50,028 nt of DNA from NCBI RefSeq assembly GCF_023336505.1, contig NZ_JAMAST010000020.1, positions 1 to 50,028 of the forward strand. The letters are read 5' to 3'. Below, piece by piece: positions 20,789-32,679 of this stretch. The stretch's first letter is position 1. Each line of letters opens with the position of its first letter. This DNA is from Sporolactobacillus mangiferae. GTDB lineage: Bacteria; Bacillota; Bacilli; Bacillales; Sporolactobacillaceae. The notes beneath the pieces are model-generated. The model was not told the origin of the DNA, searched no databases, and saw nothing but the letters and a program-made list of their open reading frames with translations. The translations under genes and the position numbers were made by a program.

Positions 20789-22330
20789 TTAATGTTTGAA
20801 GTGGCGCATGCCGGTGAACACCATCGCAATGTTGTACTTGTTGGCCATGTCAATGGATTCCTGATCGCGGATCGATCCACCCGGTTGTATGATTGCGGTA
20901 ATTCCCGCTTTTGCCGCAGCTTCCACGGTATCACCCATCGGGAAGTATGCATCTGACGAAAGTACGGCGCCTTTTGTTTTCTCGCCAGCTTCTTCAAGTG
21001 CGATTTTTGCTGCACCGACACGATTCGTTTGACCACCACCCATGCCAACCATCAGCCCATCGTTCACAAGAGCAATTGCGTTTGATTTGACATGTTTAAC
21101 AATTGTCCAGGCGAATTTCAGACTTTCCATTTCCGCTTCGGTCGGTTTGCGGTCAGTGACAACCTTCAGATTTTCTTCGATATCGTCATAACCTTTCGTG
21201 TCAAGATCCTGAATGAGCATGCCGCCGCGCACCGACGTGTATTGTGCATAATCTTGCGATTCGTGGCTCATCGAGACCTGCAGCAGACGCAGATTCTTTT
21301 TCTTTTCAAGAATTGCCAGCGCTTCCTCTGTGTATGAGGGGGCAATAATGATTTCCAGAAAAATTTTGTGCAGCTCTGTTGCCAGATCCGCGTCAACTTT
21401 GCGATTGAGCGCGATAATGCCGCCGAAAATCGATACGGGATCGGTTTCATAGGCTTTAGCATAGGCTTCATTAACTGATTGCCCGATACCGATGCCGCAG
21501 GGATTCATGTGCTTAACGGCAACAGCGGCCGGCTGTTTGAACTCTTTGACAATGCCGAGCGCGGCATCAGCGTCGCGGATGTTGTTGTACGAGAGTTCTT
21601 TGCCATGCAACTGTTTTGCTGCGGCAATCGTTGCGGCATCCTTGATCGGATCGCTGTAGAACGCTGCTTTTTGATGAGGATTCTCACCATAGCGCAGGGA
21701 TTGCTTCTTTTCGTAGGTCAGCGTTAACTTTTCTGGAAATTCTTCGCCGACTTGTTTTGTGAAGTAGTCAGCGATCAAAGCATCATAAGCAGCCGTATGG
21801 CGGAATACTTTAGCTGCAAGCTTCTGCTTCAGTTCGAAAGGGACATCCGCATTCTCGTCGAGGCTTTCAGCAACCAGATCATAATCGGCCGGATCGCAGA
21901 CAACTGTTACGCTGCGATGATTCTTCGCTGCAGAGCGGAGCATACTCGGACCGCCGATATCAATGTTCTCAACCGCGTCATCGTAAGCGACATCCGGTTT
22001 GGAAATGGTTTCTTTAAACGGATACAGGTTAACCACAACAAAATCAATCGGCTGAATGCCAAGTTCCTTAATCGCATTCATATGTTCTTCTTTTCCGCGA
22101 ACCGCTAAAAGTCCGCCATGAACCGCAGGGTGCAGCGTTTTGACACGTCCGTCAAGAATTTCCGGAAAATCAGTGATTTCACTGATCGACATCACCCGAA
22201 TGCCTGCATTTTCAATTGCTTTTTTCGTTCCACCGGTAGAGATGATTTCAATACCTGCGTTCACCAGTTTTTGTACAAAATCAATCAGTCCAGTCTTATC
22301 AGACACGCTGACTAATGCTCGTTTCGCCAC
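20789..22330 (-). CDS. purH: Bifunctional AICAR formyltransferase / IMP cyclohydrolase
   Basis: 513 aa. Catalyses the last two steps to IMP. The N-terminal MGS-like cyclohydrolase domain begins [11 protein letters not shown] and includes [15 protein letters not shown] and [14 protein letters not shown]. The formyltransferase domain carries [14 protein letters not shown] and [11 protein letters not shown], and ends [10 protein letters not shown] as in the family. The start is GTG with AAAGGAAG 7 nt upstream. It is separated from purN by a 213-nt gap, unusual in an otherwise tightly packed operon, occupied by a 21-bp-period repeat array. Confidence 0.98.
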   Translation of the reverse strand: MAKRALVSVSDKTGLIDFVQKLVNAGIEIISTGGTKKAIENAGIRVMSISEITDFPEILDGRVKTLHPAVHGGLLAVRGKEEHMNAIKELGIQPIDFVVVNLYPFKETISKPDVAYDDAVENIDIGGPSMLRSAAKNHRSVTVVCDPADYDLVAESLDENADVPFELKQKLAAKVFRHTAAYDALIADYFTKQVGEEFPEKLTLTYEKKQSLRYGENPHQKAAFYSDPIKDAATIAAAKQLHGKELSYNNIRDADAALGIVKEFKQPAAVAVKHMNPCGIGIGQSVNEAYAKAYETDPVSIFGGIIALNRKVDADLATELHKIFLEIIIAPSYTEEALAILEKKKNLRLLQVSMSHESQDYAQYTSVRGGMLIQDLDTKGYDDIEENLKVVTDRKPTEAEMESLKFAWTIVKHVKSNAIALVNDGLMVGMGGGQTNRVGAAKIALEEAGEKTKGAVLSSDAYFPMGDTVEAAAKAGITAIIQPGGSIRDQESIDMANKYNIAMVFTGMRHFKH

Positions 22331-22401
22331 TTCGATTCTTCCTTTCTCGTTTCAATCCTCTATTGGATATCTGTGTGTTCAGATTTCATGAAATTTGGCG
22401 C

Positions 22402-22540
22402 ATTCGTGTCGGCGTAGGCACATTCGATGCTGTTGGTGCTTCATTCGGTGCAACTTTTCTTCCGTTCGGTGCAACTTTCGCCTTGTTCGGTGCAACTTTC
22501 GCCTTGTTCGGTGCCACTTTTCTTTAATTCGGTTGAATGT
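22402..22540 (+). repeat. 21-bp-period tandem array inside the purine operon (T5)
   Basis: TTCG(G/A)TG-type cores start at 22403, 22423, 22444, 22465, 22486, 22507 and 22528. The central units read TTCGGTGCAACTTTCGCCTT and are nearly identical; the outer ones are degenerate. It lies between purN and purH and must be transcribed as part of the operon (antisense to the orientation given). Confidence 0.9.
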
Positions 22541-22543
22541 TTT

Positions 22544-23116
22544 TCACTGCTTGCTTAATAGTTTCGCGATCGTTGCCGGATAAAGCTTGTGCTCGGTTTC
22601 ATGAATGCGAGCTTCCAATGTATCCACGGTGTCATCATCAAGGATTGGGACCGCAGCCTGAGCGATGATCGGTCCGGTGTCCATGCCTTCATCAACGTAA
22701 TGGATGGTGATACCAGTGATTTTGACACCCTTCTCGAAGGCTTGGCCAATCGCATCGAGTCCGGTAAAAGACGGCAAAAGCGACGGATGAATATTAATAA
22801 TACGATGCGGATAGGCGCTCAGCATGACCTTGCCGAGAATCCGCATATATCCGGCGAGAAAAATATAGGCAATGCCATGTTTGCGGCACGCCGCAGCAAT
22901 GACTTCTTCAAATGCAGCCTTCGACGGATAGTCTTTTCTTGAAATCACCAGGGTTTCGATTCCTGCCGCATGTGCGCGATCAATAACTGCAGCGCCAGGC
23001 TGATCACAGACAACCAATTCAATTGTTGCGGGAATTTGTCCACGTCTGACTGCTTCGTTGATCGCGGTAAAGTTCGTGCCGTGCCCTGATGCAAAAACAG
23101 CGATTTTATGCTTCAT
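22544..23116 (-). CDS. purN: Phosphoribosylglycinamide formyltransferase (GART)
   Basis: 190 aa. Transfers a formyl group from 10-formyl-THF to GAR (step 3). The N-terminus [15 protein letters not shown] matches the substrate loop, and the catalytic segment [10 protein letters not shown] with [13 protein letters not shown] (His and Asp) is present. The start at 23116 has GGTG 7 nt upstream and overlaps purM by 11 nt; ATG 23122 is the alternative. Coupled translation with purM is likely. Confidence 0.97.
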   Translation of the reverse strand: MKHKIAVFASGHGTNFTAINEAVRRGQIPATIELVVCDQPGAAVIDRAHAAGIETLVISRKDYPSKAAFEEVIAAACRKHGIAYIFLAGYMRILGKVMLSAYPHRIINIHPSLLPSFTGLDAIGQAFEKGVKITGITIHYVDEGMDTGPIIAQAAVPILDDDTVDTLEARIHETEHKLYPATIAKLLSKQ

Positions 23117-24146
23117 CGACATTCACCAGCATCAATTCCTGTCCCTCAGCCACGTGACCGATCACCGTCGGCTGCTCTCCCGCGGCATTCAGCGTGGATA
23201 ATGCTTTTTCCTTATCTTCCGGCGCAACCGTCAGCACCAGGCCAATACCCATGTTAAATGTATGGAACATGTCGTCGATCTGCAGACCGCCCAGCTTCTT
23301 CAGCCAGTCAAAGACGGCCGGGCGTGTCCATGACAGCACATCGATGTTCGCAGTCAGCCCGGACGGGAACATACGCGGTATGTTTTCATAAAAACCACCG
23401 CCGGTGATATGTGCAATGCCATGAACATCCACGGATTTCAGCAGTTCCAGCACCGGTTTCACGTAAATTCTTGTCGGCGTCAGCAAAACGTCGCCAACCG
23501 TTTTAGCCGGTTCCGGGGCATACGTATCGCTGTAATTAATGCCGGCATCGGATACAAGTTTGCGAATGAGTGAGAAGCCATTGCTGTGCGTGCCGCTTGA
23601 CGGAAGCCCGATCAGAACGTCGCCGGCTTGTACTTTGTCACCGGTAATTCGCTTTGACTTCTCAACAACACCGACGGAAAATCCGGCAATATCGTAATCA
23701 TTCTCCTGATACATGCCCGGCATCTCCGCGGTTTCGCCGCCGATCAATGCACAGCCTGCCTCGGCGCATCCGTCGGCAATGCCTTTAACAATAGCCTCTG
23801 CCTTCTCTGGACTGAGCGCGGAACATGCAAGATAATCAAGAAAATAGAGCGGCTGGGCGCCCTGTGTAATAATATCGTTGACACACATTGCCACCGCATC
23901 AATACCGACCGTATCATGCCGATCAGTCGCAAAAGCAATCATCAGCTTCGTGCCGACGCCGTCGGTTCCCGACACCAGAACGGGTTCCCTGATTTTTGTC
24001 TGCGACAGGTCAATCGCCCCGCCGAAGCCGCCAAGACCGCCGATCACTTCGGGTCGAAATGTTCGCTGAACATGTTTCTTAATGCGGTTGATCGTCTCAT
24101 AACCGGCTTCAATATTGACGCCAGCTTTCCTGTATGCGTTCGCCAT
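23106..24146 (-). CDS. purM: Phosphoribosylformylglycinamidine cyclo-ligase (AIR synthetase)
   Basis: 346 aa. Closes the imidazole ring of AIR with ATP (step 5). The N-terminus [14 protein letters not shown], the [13 protein letters not shown] nucleotide segment, [11 protein letters not shown] and [13 protein letters not shown] are the family signatures in order. It is 11 nt after purF and overlaps purN. Confidence 0.98.
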   Translation of the reverse strand: MANAYRKAGVNIEAGYETINRIKKHVQRTFRPEVIGGLGGFGGAIDLSQTKIREPVLVSGTDGVGTKLMIAFATDRHDTVGIDAVAMCVNDIITQGAQPLYFLDYLACSALSPEKAEAIVKGIADGCAEAGCALIGGETAEMPGMYQENDYDIAGFSVGVVEKSKRITGDKVQAGDVLIGLPSSGTHSNGFSLIRKLVSDAGINYSDTYAPEPAKTVGDVLLTPTRIYVKPVLELLKSVDVHGIAHITGGGFYENIPRMFPSGLTANIDVLSWTRPAVFDWLKKLGGLQIDDMFHTFNMGIGLVLTVAPEDKEKALSTLNAAGEQPTVIGHVAEGQELMLVNVDEA

Positions 24147-24157
24147 GATCGTCCTCC

Positions 24158-25582
24158 TTAGACAAGCACTTCTTTTTCATGCGGCAGAACAGTATCCGGA
24201 TAAATTTCTGTTGGATATTTGCCGGTAAAGCAAGCCAGGCACTGTCCGCAATTCTTCATCGCCGGATTGCGGCCGATCGCTTCTTTCATTCCTTCGACAC
24301 TCAGATAGACAAGCGAGTCCGCACCAATTAATTCCCTGATGTCTTCAACTGAATGTGTGGAGGCAATCAGTTCTGAAGAGGTCGACGTATCAATTCCATA
24401 GAAGCATGGGTGCGTAATCGGCGGTGAACTGATCCGCACATGCACTTCGGTCGCGCCAGCTTCGCGCAGCATGCCGACAATGCGCCGGCTTGTTGTTCCG
24501 CGGACAATTGAATCATCAACCATAACAACACGCTTGCCTTCAACAATGGCACGCACCGCAGAAAGTTTCATTTTAACACCCTGTTCGCGCAGCTCCTGGG
24601 AAGGCTGGATAAACGTCCGGCCGACATAACGATTTTTAATCATTCCAAGCTCGTATGGAATCCCGGTAGCTTCAGCGTAGCCAATCGCCGCAGATATGCT
24701 TGAATCCGGAACGCCGGTCACGACATCTGCATCCACCGGTGCTTCCTGTGCCAGCATTCGGCCGAGACTTTTGCGTGCCGCATGTACATTAATTCCCTGA
24801 ATATTACTGTCCGGACGCGAGAAATAGATGTATTCCATACTGCAGATTGCCGGTTCCGTCCTGTTCGTAAAAAAATCAGAATGCATTCCTTCGTTATCAA
24901 TCACAATGATTTCACCGGGATTGACATCGCGAACATAGGTGGCACCGATCAGATCGAACGCGCACGTCTCCGAGGCAACCACCCACGCATCACCAAGTTT
25001 TCCGAGCGACAGCGGCCGCAATCCGTTCGGGTCCAGCGCTGCGATCATCTGGTGCTCCGTCAGCATGCAGAAAGCATAGGCTCCTTTAATGACAGACAGA
25101 GCATGCTTAACACTTTCAATAAAGTTGTCGGCGTAATCACGCTTGATCAGATGAGCGACGACTTCTGTATCCGAAGTCGTCTGAAAAATACTGCCGCGCT
25201 CTTCAAGCTCACCTTTCAGCTTATGCGCATTGACTAAATTACCATTGTGCGCAATCGACAGAGAATCTTTCTGTGATCGGAAAACAAGCGGCTGAACATT
25301 GGCATAAATGTTGCCGCCCTGCGTCGAGTAGCGGACATGACCGATTGCCGCAAAGCCGCGGCTCAGTTCCTCAAGCTTAGCATGGTCGAACACATCGTTA
25401 ACCAGTCCAAGCCCTTTATGATCGTAAATATGTTTGCCGTCGGTAACCGCAATACCAGCGCCTTCCTGACCACGGTGCTGCATGCTGTGCAGGCCATAAT
25501 AAGTCAGTTTTGCTGCATTTGAATGTCCCCAGATTCCAAAGACCGCGCACTCTTCATTCAGTTCTTTGCCGACATAATGCAT
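24158..25582 (-). CDS. purF: Amidophosphoribosyltransferase
   Basis: 474 aa. First committed step: converts PRPP and glutamine to phosphoribosylamine. With the ATG at 25582 (AGAGGGG 7 nt upstream) there is an 11-residue propeptide before Cys12 in [11 protein letters not shown], the N-terminal nucleophile after self-cleavage, as in the Bacillus enzyme. The longer reading from 25600 would spoil this. Cysteines for a [4Fe-4S] cluster are visible ([10 protein letters not shown] and [10 protein letters not shown]), and the PRPP motif is [13 protein letters not shown]. It overlaps purL by 25 nt. Confidence 0.97.
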   Translation of the reverse strand: MHYVGKELNEECAVFGIWGHSNAAKLTYYGLHSMQHRGQEGAGIAVTDGKHIYDHKGLGLVNDVFDHAKLEELSRGFAAIGHVRYSTQGGNIYANVQPLVFRSQKDSLSIAHNGNLVNAHKLKGELEERGSIFQTTSDTEVVAHLIKRDYADNFIESVKHALSVIKGAYAFCMLTEHQMIAALDPNGLRPLSLGKLGDAWVVASETCAFDLIGATYVRDVNPGEIIVIDNEGMHSDFFTNRTEPAICSMEYIYFSRPDSNIQGINVHAARKSLGRMLAQEAPVDADVVTGVPDSSISAAIGYAEATGIPYELGMIKNRYVGRTFIQPSQELREQGVKMKLSAVRAIVEGKRVVMVDDSIVRGTTSRRIVGMLREAGATEVHVRISSPPITHPCFYGIDTSTSSELIASTHSVEDIRELIGADSLVYLSVEGMKEAIGRNPAMKNCGQCLACFTGKYPTEIYPDTVLPHEKEVLV

Positions 25583-27780
25583 GACAGTGCCCCTCTCCAT
25601 TCGTTTTCAAGTTCAGTCCGATTCAGAGTGACGGTTGACGAGGCAAAGGCAAGGTTAATTTGTTCACTTTTCGTTACAGCGCCGACAAGAACGGCATCAG
25701 GAATCAATGTTTCAAATTCTTTTTGTGCTGCTTTTGGTACCGTAATTAAGTAACGTGACTGAGTTTCTGAGAAAAGTTCTTCCGCAGGATTCTTATCAAA
25801 ATGGAGGTCGCAGCCGAGCTCTGTACCGAATGCCGATTCGGCAACAGCAACAGCCAGACCGCCTTCGGAAATGTCATGAGCTGAAGCGACATAACCTGAT
25901 TTGATCGCCTCAAGCACCTGTGCCTGGCGGCATTTCTCCAGTTCAAGATCAAGTGCCGGTGCTTTGCCGCTTGCTTTTCCATCAAGTAAAAGCTGAAGTG
26001 CACTGCCGCCGAATTCGGGCTTTGCTTCCCCGATGACGTACACAAGATCACCTTCATGCTTAAATAAAGCAGTCGTTACATGATCAAGATCTTCAACAAG
26101 TCCCACCATACCGACCACCGGCGTCGGATCAATGGCACCGCGGTCCGTTTCATTGTAAAGTGATACGTTGCCGCTGATGACCGGCGTTTCCAGGACGGTA
26201 CAGGCTTTTGCCATGCCTTTCACCGATTCATCAATCTGCCAGAACACTTCCGGATTCTCCGGGCTTCCGAAGTTCAGGCAATCCGTAATAGCAAGCGGCA
26301 CCGCGCCGGAGCAGACAATGTTGCGTGCCGCTTCGGCAACAGCAATCTTCCCGCCCTCGCCTGGATCGAGCGCCAGATATTTCGCGTTACAGTCCGTAGT
26401 CATCGCAAGACCCTTCTTCGTCCCGCGCACCCGCACAACGGCCGCATCCGAACCTGGGGCGACAACCGTGTTTGTCTGTACCATGTAGTCGTACTGGCGT
26501 GTCACCCATTCTTTGGAGGCAAGCGTTGGCTGACTCAGCAGTTTTTTGATCGTTTTCTCGTAATTATGAATCTCAGGCTCCCATGCCGGTGCCGACTGAT
26601 TTTCAATATAGGATGCCGGGACTTGAGACGGCATGTGGCGCACAGGTGCCGACGCAAGGGCATCGGAAGGGACGTCTGCCACAATCCTTCCTTTATGCTC
26701 CAGACGAAGCACTTCTTCTTCGATCACTTCACCGACAGCGACAGCATGAAGGCCCCAGCGGGCAAAAATGGCTTTGATTTCCTCTTCACTGCCCTTTTTA
26801 ATGACGATCAGCATTCGTTCCTGCGATTCGGACAACATCATTTCGTAAGGCGTCATTTCTGTTTCACGCTGAGGTATCAGATCGAGATTCATATGGATGC
26901 CGACACCTGCTTTCGCGGCCATTTCACTGGCGGACGATACAAGTCCGGCTGCGCCCATATCCTGAATGCCGACAAGCGCTTCATGTTTCGTTAATTCAAG
27001 ACAAGCCTCAACGAGCAGTTTTTCCATGAACGGATCGCCGACCTGAACAGCCGAGCGCTTTTCATCCGATTTTTCCGAGATTTCTTCGGAGGCGAATGTC
27101 GCGCCATTGATGCCGTCACGCCCGGTGCTGGCACCGACATACATGACTGTATTGCCGATTCCGCGCGCCTGCCCGACCTGAATGTCTTCGTGATTCATGA
27201 TTCCAACGCACATTGCATTGACAAGTGGATTGCCATTGTAGCAAGGATCAAACTGAAGTTCTCCGCCAACCGTCGGAATGCCGATGCAGTTGCCATAACC
27301 GGCAATGCCGCTGACCACTTCTTCAAACAGATAGCGGACACGTGCATTGTCCAGGTCTCCAAATCGGAGTGAATCAAGCAGAGCCACCGGGCGTGCCCCC
27401 ATCGAGAAGACATCGCGAATGATGCCGCCGACGCCTGTTGCCGCTCCCTGGTAGGGCTCAATTGCTGACGGATGGTTGTGGCTTTCGATCTTGAACACGA
27501 CCGCCTGCCTGTCGCCAATGTCGACAATACCCGCGCCTTCGCCCGGGCCCTGAAGGACATGCTTGCCGGTTGTTGGAAAATATTTCAGTACCGGTTTCGA
27601 CGTTTTATAACTGCAGTGTTCGGACCACATGACCGAAAAAAGTCCCGTTTCCGTATAATTCGGCTTGCGACCAAGCAGTTTCCTGACTTTCTGGTATTCT
27701 TCCTCCGTCAGTCCCATGGTACGGTACACTTTTTCCTGTTCGATTTGTTCCGGTGATGGTTCAAGATGTGTAAGCGGCAT
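25558..27780 (-). CDS. purL: Phosphoribosylformylglycinamidine synthase subunit PurL (small type)
   Basis: 740 aa, the Gram-positive size. PurL is the ATP-dependent synthetase of the PurSQL complex that makes FGAM (step 4), taking ammonia from PurQ. Family signatures include [19 protein letters not shown] near the N-terminus, [32 protein letters not shown] and [17 protein letters not shown]. Its ATG lies inside the end of purQ (20 nt overlap). Confidence 0.98.
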   Translation of the reverse strand: MPLTHLEPSPEQIEQEKVYRTMGLTEEEYQKVRKLLGRKPNYTETGLFSVMWSEHCSYKTSKPVLKYFPTTGKHVLQGPGEGAGIVDIGDRQAVVFKIESHNHPSAIEPYQGAATGVGGIIRDVFSMGARPVALLDSLRFGDLDNARVRYLFEEVVSGIAGYGNCIGIPTVGGELQFDPCYNGNPLVNAMCVGIMNHEDIQVGQARGIGNTVMYVGASTGRDGINGATFASEEISEKSDEKRSAVQVGDPFMEKLLVEACLELTKHEALVGIQDMGAAGLVSSASEMAAKAGVGIHMNLDLIPQRETEMTPYEMMLSESQERMLIVIKKGSEEEIKAIFARWGLHAVAVGEVIEEEVLRLEHKGRIVADVPSDALASAPVRHMPSQVPASYIENQSAPAWEPEIHNYEKTIKKLLSQPTLASKEWVTRQYDYMVQTNTVVAPGSDAAVVRVRGTKKGLAMTTDCNAKYLALDPGEGGKIAVAEAARNIVCSGAVPLAITDCLNFGSPENPEVFWQIDESVKGMAKACTVLETPVISGNVSLYNETDRGAIDPTPVVGMVGLVEDLDHVTTALFKHEGDLVYVIGEAKPEFGGSALQLLLDGKASGKAPALDLELEKCRQAQVLEAIKSGYVASAHDISEGGLAVAVAESAFGTELGCDLHFDKNPAEELFSETQSRYLITVPKAAQKEFETLIPDAVLVGAVTKSEQINLAFASSTVTLNRTELENEWRGALSCIMSAKN

Positions 27781-28453
27781 GTGCGGATTCCCTCCAATGG
27801 TTTAGGATCGACTGGAACAGGCGCAGACCGTCGTCACTGCCGAGCAACGCATCTGCAGCGCGTTCCGGATGCGGCATCATGCCGAGCACGTTGCCGGTTT
27901 CGTTGATAATGCCGGCAATATCGGCTCTTGAGCCATTTGGATTCTTGCCGGAGTAGGTAAAGACAATTCGGTTATTGTCCTGCAGTTTCTTGAGCGTTGC
28001 ATCATCACAGAAGTAATTGCCTTCACCGTGCGCGATCGGAATGCGAATGATCTCATCCTGATCATAGAGTTTCGTAAACTGTGTATCATTATTTTTCACT
28101 TGGAGATCCACGGTCTCGCAAATAAATTTCAGATGCTTGTTTTTCAGCATTGCACCAGGGAGAAGCCCTGCTTCGAGCAGGATCTGGAAACCGTTGCAGA
28201 CGCCGAGCACCGGCTTGCCTTCTTTGGCTGCCTGAATGACGGCTGGCATGATGCCGGCAAAGCGGGCAATGGCGCCGGAACGCAGGTAGTCGCCGTAAGA
28301 AAAGCCGCCCGGGATCATGACCGCGTCATAACCGTCAAGGGAAGTTTCCGCATGCCACACATAGTCAACTTCTTCGCCCAGACCATCTTTGATCGCATAG
28401 TACATGTCCTGATCGCAGTTCGAACCTGGAAAAACAATGACCGCGGTTTTCAC
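27761..28453 (-). CDS. purQ: Phosphoribosylformylglycinamidine synthase subunit PurQ (glutaminase)
   Basis: 230 aa. Class I glutamine amidotransferase that supplies ammonia to PurL. The nucleophile cysteine is in [20 protein letters not shown] and the His-Glu pair is in [22 protein letters not shown] is the oxyanion region. It overlaps purS by 4 nt and purL by 20 nt. Confidence 0.98.
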   Translation of the reverse strand: MKTAVIVFPGSNCDQDMYYAIKDGLGEEVDYVWHAETSLDGYDAVMIPGGFSYGDYLRSGAIARFAGIMPAVIQAAKEGKPVLGVCNGFQILLEAGLLPGAMLKNKHLKFICETVDLQVKNNDTQFTKLYDQDEIIRIPIAHGEGNYFCDDATLKKLQDNNRIVFTYSGKNPNGSRADIAGIINETGNVLGMMPHPERAADALLGSDDGLRLFQSILNHWRESAHAAYTS

Positions 28454-28701
28454 GAATGAACCTCCTCCTCAATTTCATAGCGATAGTTTTCAATGACCGT
28501 ATTCGCAAGCAGCTTGTCGCATATTGTATCTACCTGTTCGGCAACATCTGCCGAATCTTCAACAAGAAGTTCAATATATTTTCCGATACGGACATCTTTT
28601 ACATTCGTGTACTCCATATTGTGGAGCGACTGCATCACAGCCTGTCCCTGGGGATCAAGGACACTTTCTTTCAAAGTAATGAACACCTTCACCTTTTTCA
28701 T
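28450..28701 (-). CDS. purS: Phosphoribosylformylglycinamidine synthase subunit PurS
   Basis: 83 aa. The small subunit that bridges PurQ and PurL. It reads [20 protein letters not shown], then [20 protein letters not shown], the full family pattern. Its start overlaps the purC stop by 4 nt (ATGA). Confidence 0.97.
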   Translation of the reverse strand: MKKVKVFITLKESVLDPQGQAVMQSLHNMEYTNVKDVRIGKYIELLVEDSADVAEQVDTICDKLLANTVIENYRYEIEEEVHS

Positions 28702-29408
28702 TTGACATCCTCCAAACGTTTCAAAAGTTTTTCGTAGGTTTCCGGCAGATCGGCAATGTTGCGGCGAAAAACATCTTTGTCCAGCTTCTCGTGTGTCTCT
28801 TTATCCCACAGGCGGCAGCTGTCCGGAGAAATTTCGTCAGCCAGTACAAGTGCGCCCGTCTCTTTCAGTTTGCCAAATTCAATTTTAAAATCGACAAGGA
28901 CGATGCCTGCTGCATCGAAAAAGGCGCGCAGCGCATCATTGACCGAAAGCGCAAAGCGCCGGATTTCCGCAAGTTCTTCTTCCGTCGCCAGCTCCATGGC
29001 AAGTGCATGGTCACTGTTGATCATCGGATCGCCAAGTTCATCACTTTTATAATAAAATTCGACGATCGTCCGTTCTAGCGTCTCGCCTTCATCCACGCCA
29101 AGCCGTTTCGAGAGGCTCCCGGCAACGACATTACGGACAACGACTTCGATCGGCACAATATGGACAGCCTTTACCAGCTGTTCGGTTTCGGAAATCGTGT
29201 CAATGTAGTGAGTCGGGATGCCTTTTCCCTGCAGCATGGTGAAAATCTTAGTACAGATGGCATTGTTCAGGCGGCCCTTTCCTTCAAAAGACGCTTTTTT
29301 CTGCCCGTTGAATGCCGTGGCATCATTCTTGTAAACAACACGCAGCACATATGGATCGTCGGTGGTGTACATTTTCTTTGCTTTTCCTTCATATAAAAGC
29401 TGGCTCAT
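28698..29408 (-). CDS. purC: SAICAR synthetase
   Basis: 236 aa. Couples aspartate to CAIR with ATP (step 7). The N-terminus LLYEGKAKKMYTTDDPYVL and VDFKIEFGK, LADEISPDSCRLWD are the expected signatures. It is 32 nt after purB and overlaps purS by 4 nt. Confidence 0.98.
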   Translation of the reverse strand: MSQLLYEGKAKKMYTTDDPYVLRVVYKNDATAFNGQKKASFEGKGRLNNAICTKIFTMLQGKGIPTHYIDTISETEQLVKAVHIVPIEVVVRNVVAGSLSKRLGVDEGETLERTIVEFYYKSDELGDPMINSDHALAMELATEEELAEIRRFALSVNDALRAFFDAAGIVLVDFKIEFGKLKETGALVLADEISPDSCRLWDKETHEKLDKDVFRRNIADLPETYEKLLKRLEDVK

Positions 29409-29440
29409 TATTTTTTCCCCTTTTCGCTGTGAATACGAAA

Positions 29441-30739
29441 TCAGTCGTTCAAGCCGAGTCGTTCAAAAATAAAATCAACATTTTTCAGATGATATGTCGG
29501 ATCGAAGCAGGCATCGATTTCATCCTGTGTCAGCTGATCGGTAATCCGGCTGTCCGCTTCGACAATTTCTTTAAACGGTGTTTCTGTCTCCCATGACTTC
29601 ATCGCATTTGGCTGAACGATATCATAAGCTGCTTCCCGGCTCATACCCTTTTCAATCAGTGCAAGCAGCACATGCTGCGAAAAGATCAGTCCAAATGTGC
29701 GCTTCATGTTGCGCTTCATGTTTTCCGGAAAAACGGTCAGCTTCTCGAGAATATTGGAAAAACGGTTCAGCATGTAGTCCAGACCAATTGTCGCATCCGG
29801 AAGAATAATCCGTTCCGCGGATGAATGGGAAATGTCGCGTTCATGCCACAGTGGTACATCATCGTAAGCCGTTGTCATGTAGCCGCGAATCACCCGGGCA
29901 AGTCCGCACATATTCTCCGAACCGATCGGATTGCGTTTATGCGGCATCGCCGATGAACCCTTCTGACCTTTAGCAAAATACTCCTCCACCTCGCGGACTT
30001 CAGAACGCTGAAGTCCGCGAATTTCAACGGCAAACTTTTCAATGGAAGTCGCGATCAGCGCAAGAACGGACAGATAGTGTGCGTGACGGTCACGCTGCAG
30101 CACCTGAGTGGAGATCGGAGCCGGCTTGATACCAAGGTGCACGCATACGTACCTCTCAACTGATGGATCAATATTGGCGTACGTGCCGACCGCGCCGGAG
30201 ATCTTTCCGTACTGAACTTCATCAGCAGCACGTCTGAAGCGCTCCAGATTGCGCTTCATTTCTTCGTACCACAGTGCCATGACCAGACCGAACGTTGTCG
30301 GTTCGGCGTGTACACCGTGCGTGCGTCCCATCATGATTGTATTTTTATATTTTTTCGCTTTCTGCCGGATGACTTCGATAAAATGTTCGATGTCTTTTAG
30401 AAGAATGTCATTTGCCTGTTTCAGCAAATAGCCCTGAGCCGTGTCCACGACATCCGTCGACGTTAACCCGTAATGCACCCATTTTTTCTCTTCGCCGAGT
30501 GATTCGGAAACGGTGCGGGTAAATGCAACGACATCATGGCGTGTCTGCTGTTCGATCTCATGAATCCGATCCACGGTAAATGTCGCATTCTTTCTAATCC
30601 GCTCAACGTCTTCCCTTGGAATTTCTCCGAGTTCGGACCATCCGGCGCAGGCGAGGATCTCAACTTCCAGCCAGGCTTTATAACGATTTTCTTCTGTCCA
30701 GATCGCGCCCATTTCCGGGCGTGTGTACCGATCAATCAT
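29441..30739 (-). CDS. purB: Adenylosuccinate lyase
   Basis: 432 aa. Fumarase/aspartase-superfamily lyase that releases fumarate from SAICAR and from adenylosuccinate. The signature loop is [17 protein letters not shown] (flexible loop with the catalytic serine); [16 protein letters not shown] and [13 protein letters not shown] hold the other active-site histidine and threonine segments. It overlaps purK by 8 nt. Confidence 0.98.
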   Translation of the reverse strand: MIDRYTRPEMGAIWTEENRYKAWLEVEILACAGWSELGEIPREDVERIRKNATFTVDRIHEIEQQTRHDVVAFTRTVSESLGEEKKWVHYGLTSTDVVDTAQGYLLKQANDILLKDIEHFIEVIRQKAKKYKNTIMMGRTHGVHAEPTTFGLVMALWYEEMKRNLERFRRAADEVQYGKISGAVGTYANIDPSVERYVCVHLGIKPAPISTQVLQRDRHAHYLSVLALIATSIEKFAVEIRGLQRSEVREVEEYFAKGQKGSSAMPHKRNPIGSENMCGLARVIRGYMTTAYDDVPLWHERDISHSSAERIILPDATIGLDYMLNRFSNILEKLTVFPENMKRNMKRTFGLIFSQHVLLALIEKGMSREAAYDIVQPNAMKSWETETPFKEIVEADSRITDQLTQDEIDACFDPTYHLKNVDFIFERLGLND

Positions 30740-31886
30740 GAATGTTACCCACTTCCTGTTCGATTTTCCATATTCCTAATTGCTCTGCTCTTTCTATTGC
30801 CTCATCTGCAGAATCACCGAGAATGGTCAGGTGACCCATCTTGCGCCCGGTTTTCGCCTCGTCTTTTCCATAAAGATGAAGATGTGCGGATTTCAATAAA
30901 TGAATTTGGTCCAGAACCGGCTGGACATGTTCGCCAAGAATATTGATCATAATTGCCGGGCTGAGCAGCTGCGTACTGGCAAGCGGCAGCCCGCAGATTG
31001 CGCGGATGTGCTGCTCAAACTGCGATGTTTCGCAGGCGTTTATTGAGAAATGTCCGGAATTATGCGGGCGCGGCGCCGTCTCATTGACGTACACCTTTCC
31101 GTCTGTGCCGACAAACATTTCAACGGCAAGCGTGCCGACGAGTTCGAGCGCTTCCGCAAGCTGAAGCGCATGCTGGGTTGCTTCATTGCGGAGATGTTCA
31201 GGAATTCTCGCCGGCACAAGTGTGTGATGAAGAATATTGTGACGATGTATATTTTCAGCTACCGGTAAAACCGAAGTTTCGCCGGCTGTGCTGCGAACAA
31301 CAATAACAGATATTTCTTTTTCAAAAGGCAGCCACTTTTCGAGTTCAAACGGGATTTTTCCGATATACGGCAACGCTTCCTTCAGGTCCAATTCCGACTG
31401 AAGCACATATTGTCCCTTCCCGTCGTAACCGCCCTGCGTCGTCTTCAGAACGGATGGATAGCCGATTTCGTCAATCGCTGCTTTCAGTTCCTCTTCGCTG
31501 CGGACCGGCATATGCGGTACAACCGGCAGGCCTGCTTTCTCAATCGCCGCTTTTTCATTCAGTCTGTCCTTGGTTATCTCAAGCAGCCGGCCGCCCTGTG
31601 GAAGGTAGCTGTTCTCCTGCAGATATTCGACAGTCTGAACAGCCACATTCTCAAATTCGTAGGTGACAACATCCGCACATGCAGCCATTTTCTTTGCACC
31701 TTCAGGATCATCATAATTCGCGATGATCGCGATATCGGCAACCTGGGCGCACGGACAATCTTCAACCGGATCAAGTACTGCGATCCGGTACCCCATTTGC
31801 CTGGCACTGATCGCCATCATCCGGCCCAGCTGGCCGCCGCCAAGAATGCCGATCGTTTGTCCTGGCAGAATCGTTTTCCGCTTCAT
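30732..31886 (-). CDS. purK: N5-carboxyaminoimidazole ribonucleotide synthase
   Basis: 384 aa. ATP-grasp enzyme that carboxylates AIR with bicarbonate (step 6a). The N-terminus [20 protein letters not shown] is diagnostic; [17 protein letters not shown] is the ATP-binding loop and [17 protein letters not shown] the metal and substrate end. Its ATG overlaps the purE stop by 4 nt. Confidence 0.98.
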   Translation of the reverse strand: MKRKTILPGQTIGILGGGQLGRMMAISARQMGYRIAVLDPVEDCPCAQVADIAIIANYDDPEGAKKMAACADVVTYEFENVAVQTVEYLQENSYLPQGGRLLEITKDRLNEKAAIEKAGLPVVPHMPVRSEEELKAAIDEIGYPSVLKTTQGGYDGKGQYVLQSELDLKEALPYIGKIPFELEKWLPFEKEISVIVVRSTAGETSVLPVAENIHRHNILHHTLVPARIPEHLRNEATQHALQLAEALELVGTLAVEMFVGTDGKVYVNETAPRPHNSGHFSINACETSQFEQHIRAICGLPLASTQLLSPAIMINILGEHVQPVLDQIHLLKSAHLHLYGKDEAKTGRKMGHLTILGDSADEAIERAEQLGIWKIEQEVGNIHD

Positions 31887-32371
31887 TCCAGGTCACTTTC
31901 CTTTGCCTTTTTGGCAAGCGATTCACGGTACGCGTCCAATCGTTCCTGCAACTGGCCGTCAAAAGCGGACAGCATCTGTGCCGCCAGGAGAGCCGCATTG
32001 GTTGCGCCCGCATCGCCGATGGCGACCGTTGCCACCGGAATACCGGCTGGCATTTGTACAATGGACAGCAGTGAATCCATGCCGCTGAGCGCGCGAGACT
32101 TAATCGGAACACCAATCACCGGCAATGTGGTCATGGCCGCCGTCATGCCCGGCAGATGCGCCGCTCCTCCCGCACTGGCAATGATCACCTTTAGTCCGCG
32201 GGCACGCGCGGTATCTGCATAGTGAAACATCAGATCCGGCGTTCTATGTGCGGACACCACTTTTTTCTCGTAAGGAATATTCAGTTCATCCAAAATATCA
32301 CATGCATGCTTCATGGTTTCCCAGTCCGAACGGCTTCCCATGATCACACCAACCACTGCCTGACTCACCAT
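31883..32371 (-). CDS. purE: N5-carboxyaminoimidazole ribonucleotide mutase
   Basis: 162 aa from the ATG at 32371, which has TGAGGAGG upstream; a longer reading to 32434 exists but adds a non-family leader. Moves the carboxyl group of N5-CAIR to give CAIR (step 6b). [13 protein letters not shown], the catalytic histidine in VVSAHRTPD and GGAAHLPGM are visible. It is the first gene of the operon, preceded by the riboswitch leader. Confidence 0.98.
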   Translation of the reverse strand: MVSQAVVGVIMGSRSDWETMKHACDILDELNIPYEKKVVSAHRTPDLMFHYADTARARGLKVIIASAGGAAHLPGMTAAMTTLPVIGVPIKSRALSGMDSLLSIVQMPAGIPVATVAIGDAGATNAALLAAQMLSAFDGQLQERLDAYRESLAKKAKESDLE

Positions 32372-32452
32372 TTTTTCCTCCTCAATCGTCTCTGTCTGTT
32401 TTGCGGCATAAAGTTTACTCACTGATCGCGGCACATCAAAAACCCGGACAAT

Positions 32453-32482
32453 AAAAAGCCCAGAACAGCCGTTCTCCCGGAA
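32453..32482 (-). terminator. Candidate riboswitch-controlled terminator hairpin in the pur leader
   Basis: On the minus strand AGAAC-GGCT-GTTCT forms a short stem, followed within 5 nt by CTTTTT. A longer alternative pairing with CGGTCGTTTTCTC upstream is possible and would give a two-state switch. It lies between the purine aptamer and purE. The fold was drawn by eye. Confidence 0.45.
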
Positions 32483-32548
32483 TCAAGAGAAAACGACCGT
32501 CTGGTCTTTTAACCGCGGGCAGCGGCCGCAAACAAAACGTCGCATTTT

Positions 32549-32620
32549 CCCTTCATAGTCCAGCAATTTCCGGTCGCCGGGTAGAAACAGTTGGGCCATA
32601 TTCCCAAAAATATATGAGGG
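32549..32620 (-). ncRNA. Purine (guanine-type) riboswitch aptamer of the pur operon
   Basis: Read on the minus strand, P1 is CCCTCATA with TATGAAGGG, P2 is TTGGG/CCCAA, and P3 is CCGGC/GCTGG. The conserved junction pieces are present: ATATGG after P2, GTTTCTACC, and GACTATG. The specificity nucleotide in GACTATG is C (position 74 in the Bacillus numbering), which selects guanine or hypoxanthine; adenine switches have U there. It lies about 20 nt after the predicted transcription start and about 180 nt before purE, as in Bacillus. Confidence 0.95.
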
Positions 32621-32645
32621 TTCGTTTTTCATATCTGACTCTCTC

Positions 32646-32674
32646 ATCATAACAACAATATACCATGCGGTCAA
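32646..32674 (-). promoter_or_regulatory. Sigma-A promoter of the purine operon
   Basis: On the minus strand TTGACC (-35), a 17-nt spacer, and TATGAT (-10). Transcription should begin near 32639, directly before the riboswitch. Confidence 0.85.
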
Positions 32675-32679
32675 CCGTA

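Noticed and set aside
22315-22540. Plus-strand open frames with a 7-residue repeat (FGATFAL)
   Set aside because: They are the translation of the 21-bp array; no ribosome binding site is visible and they lie antisense within the purine operon.
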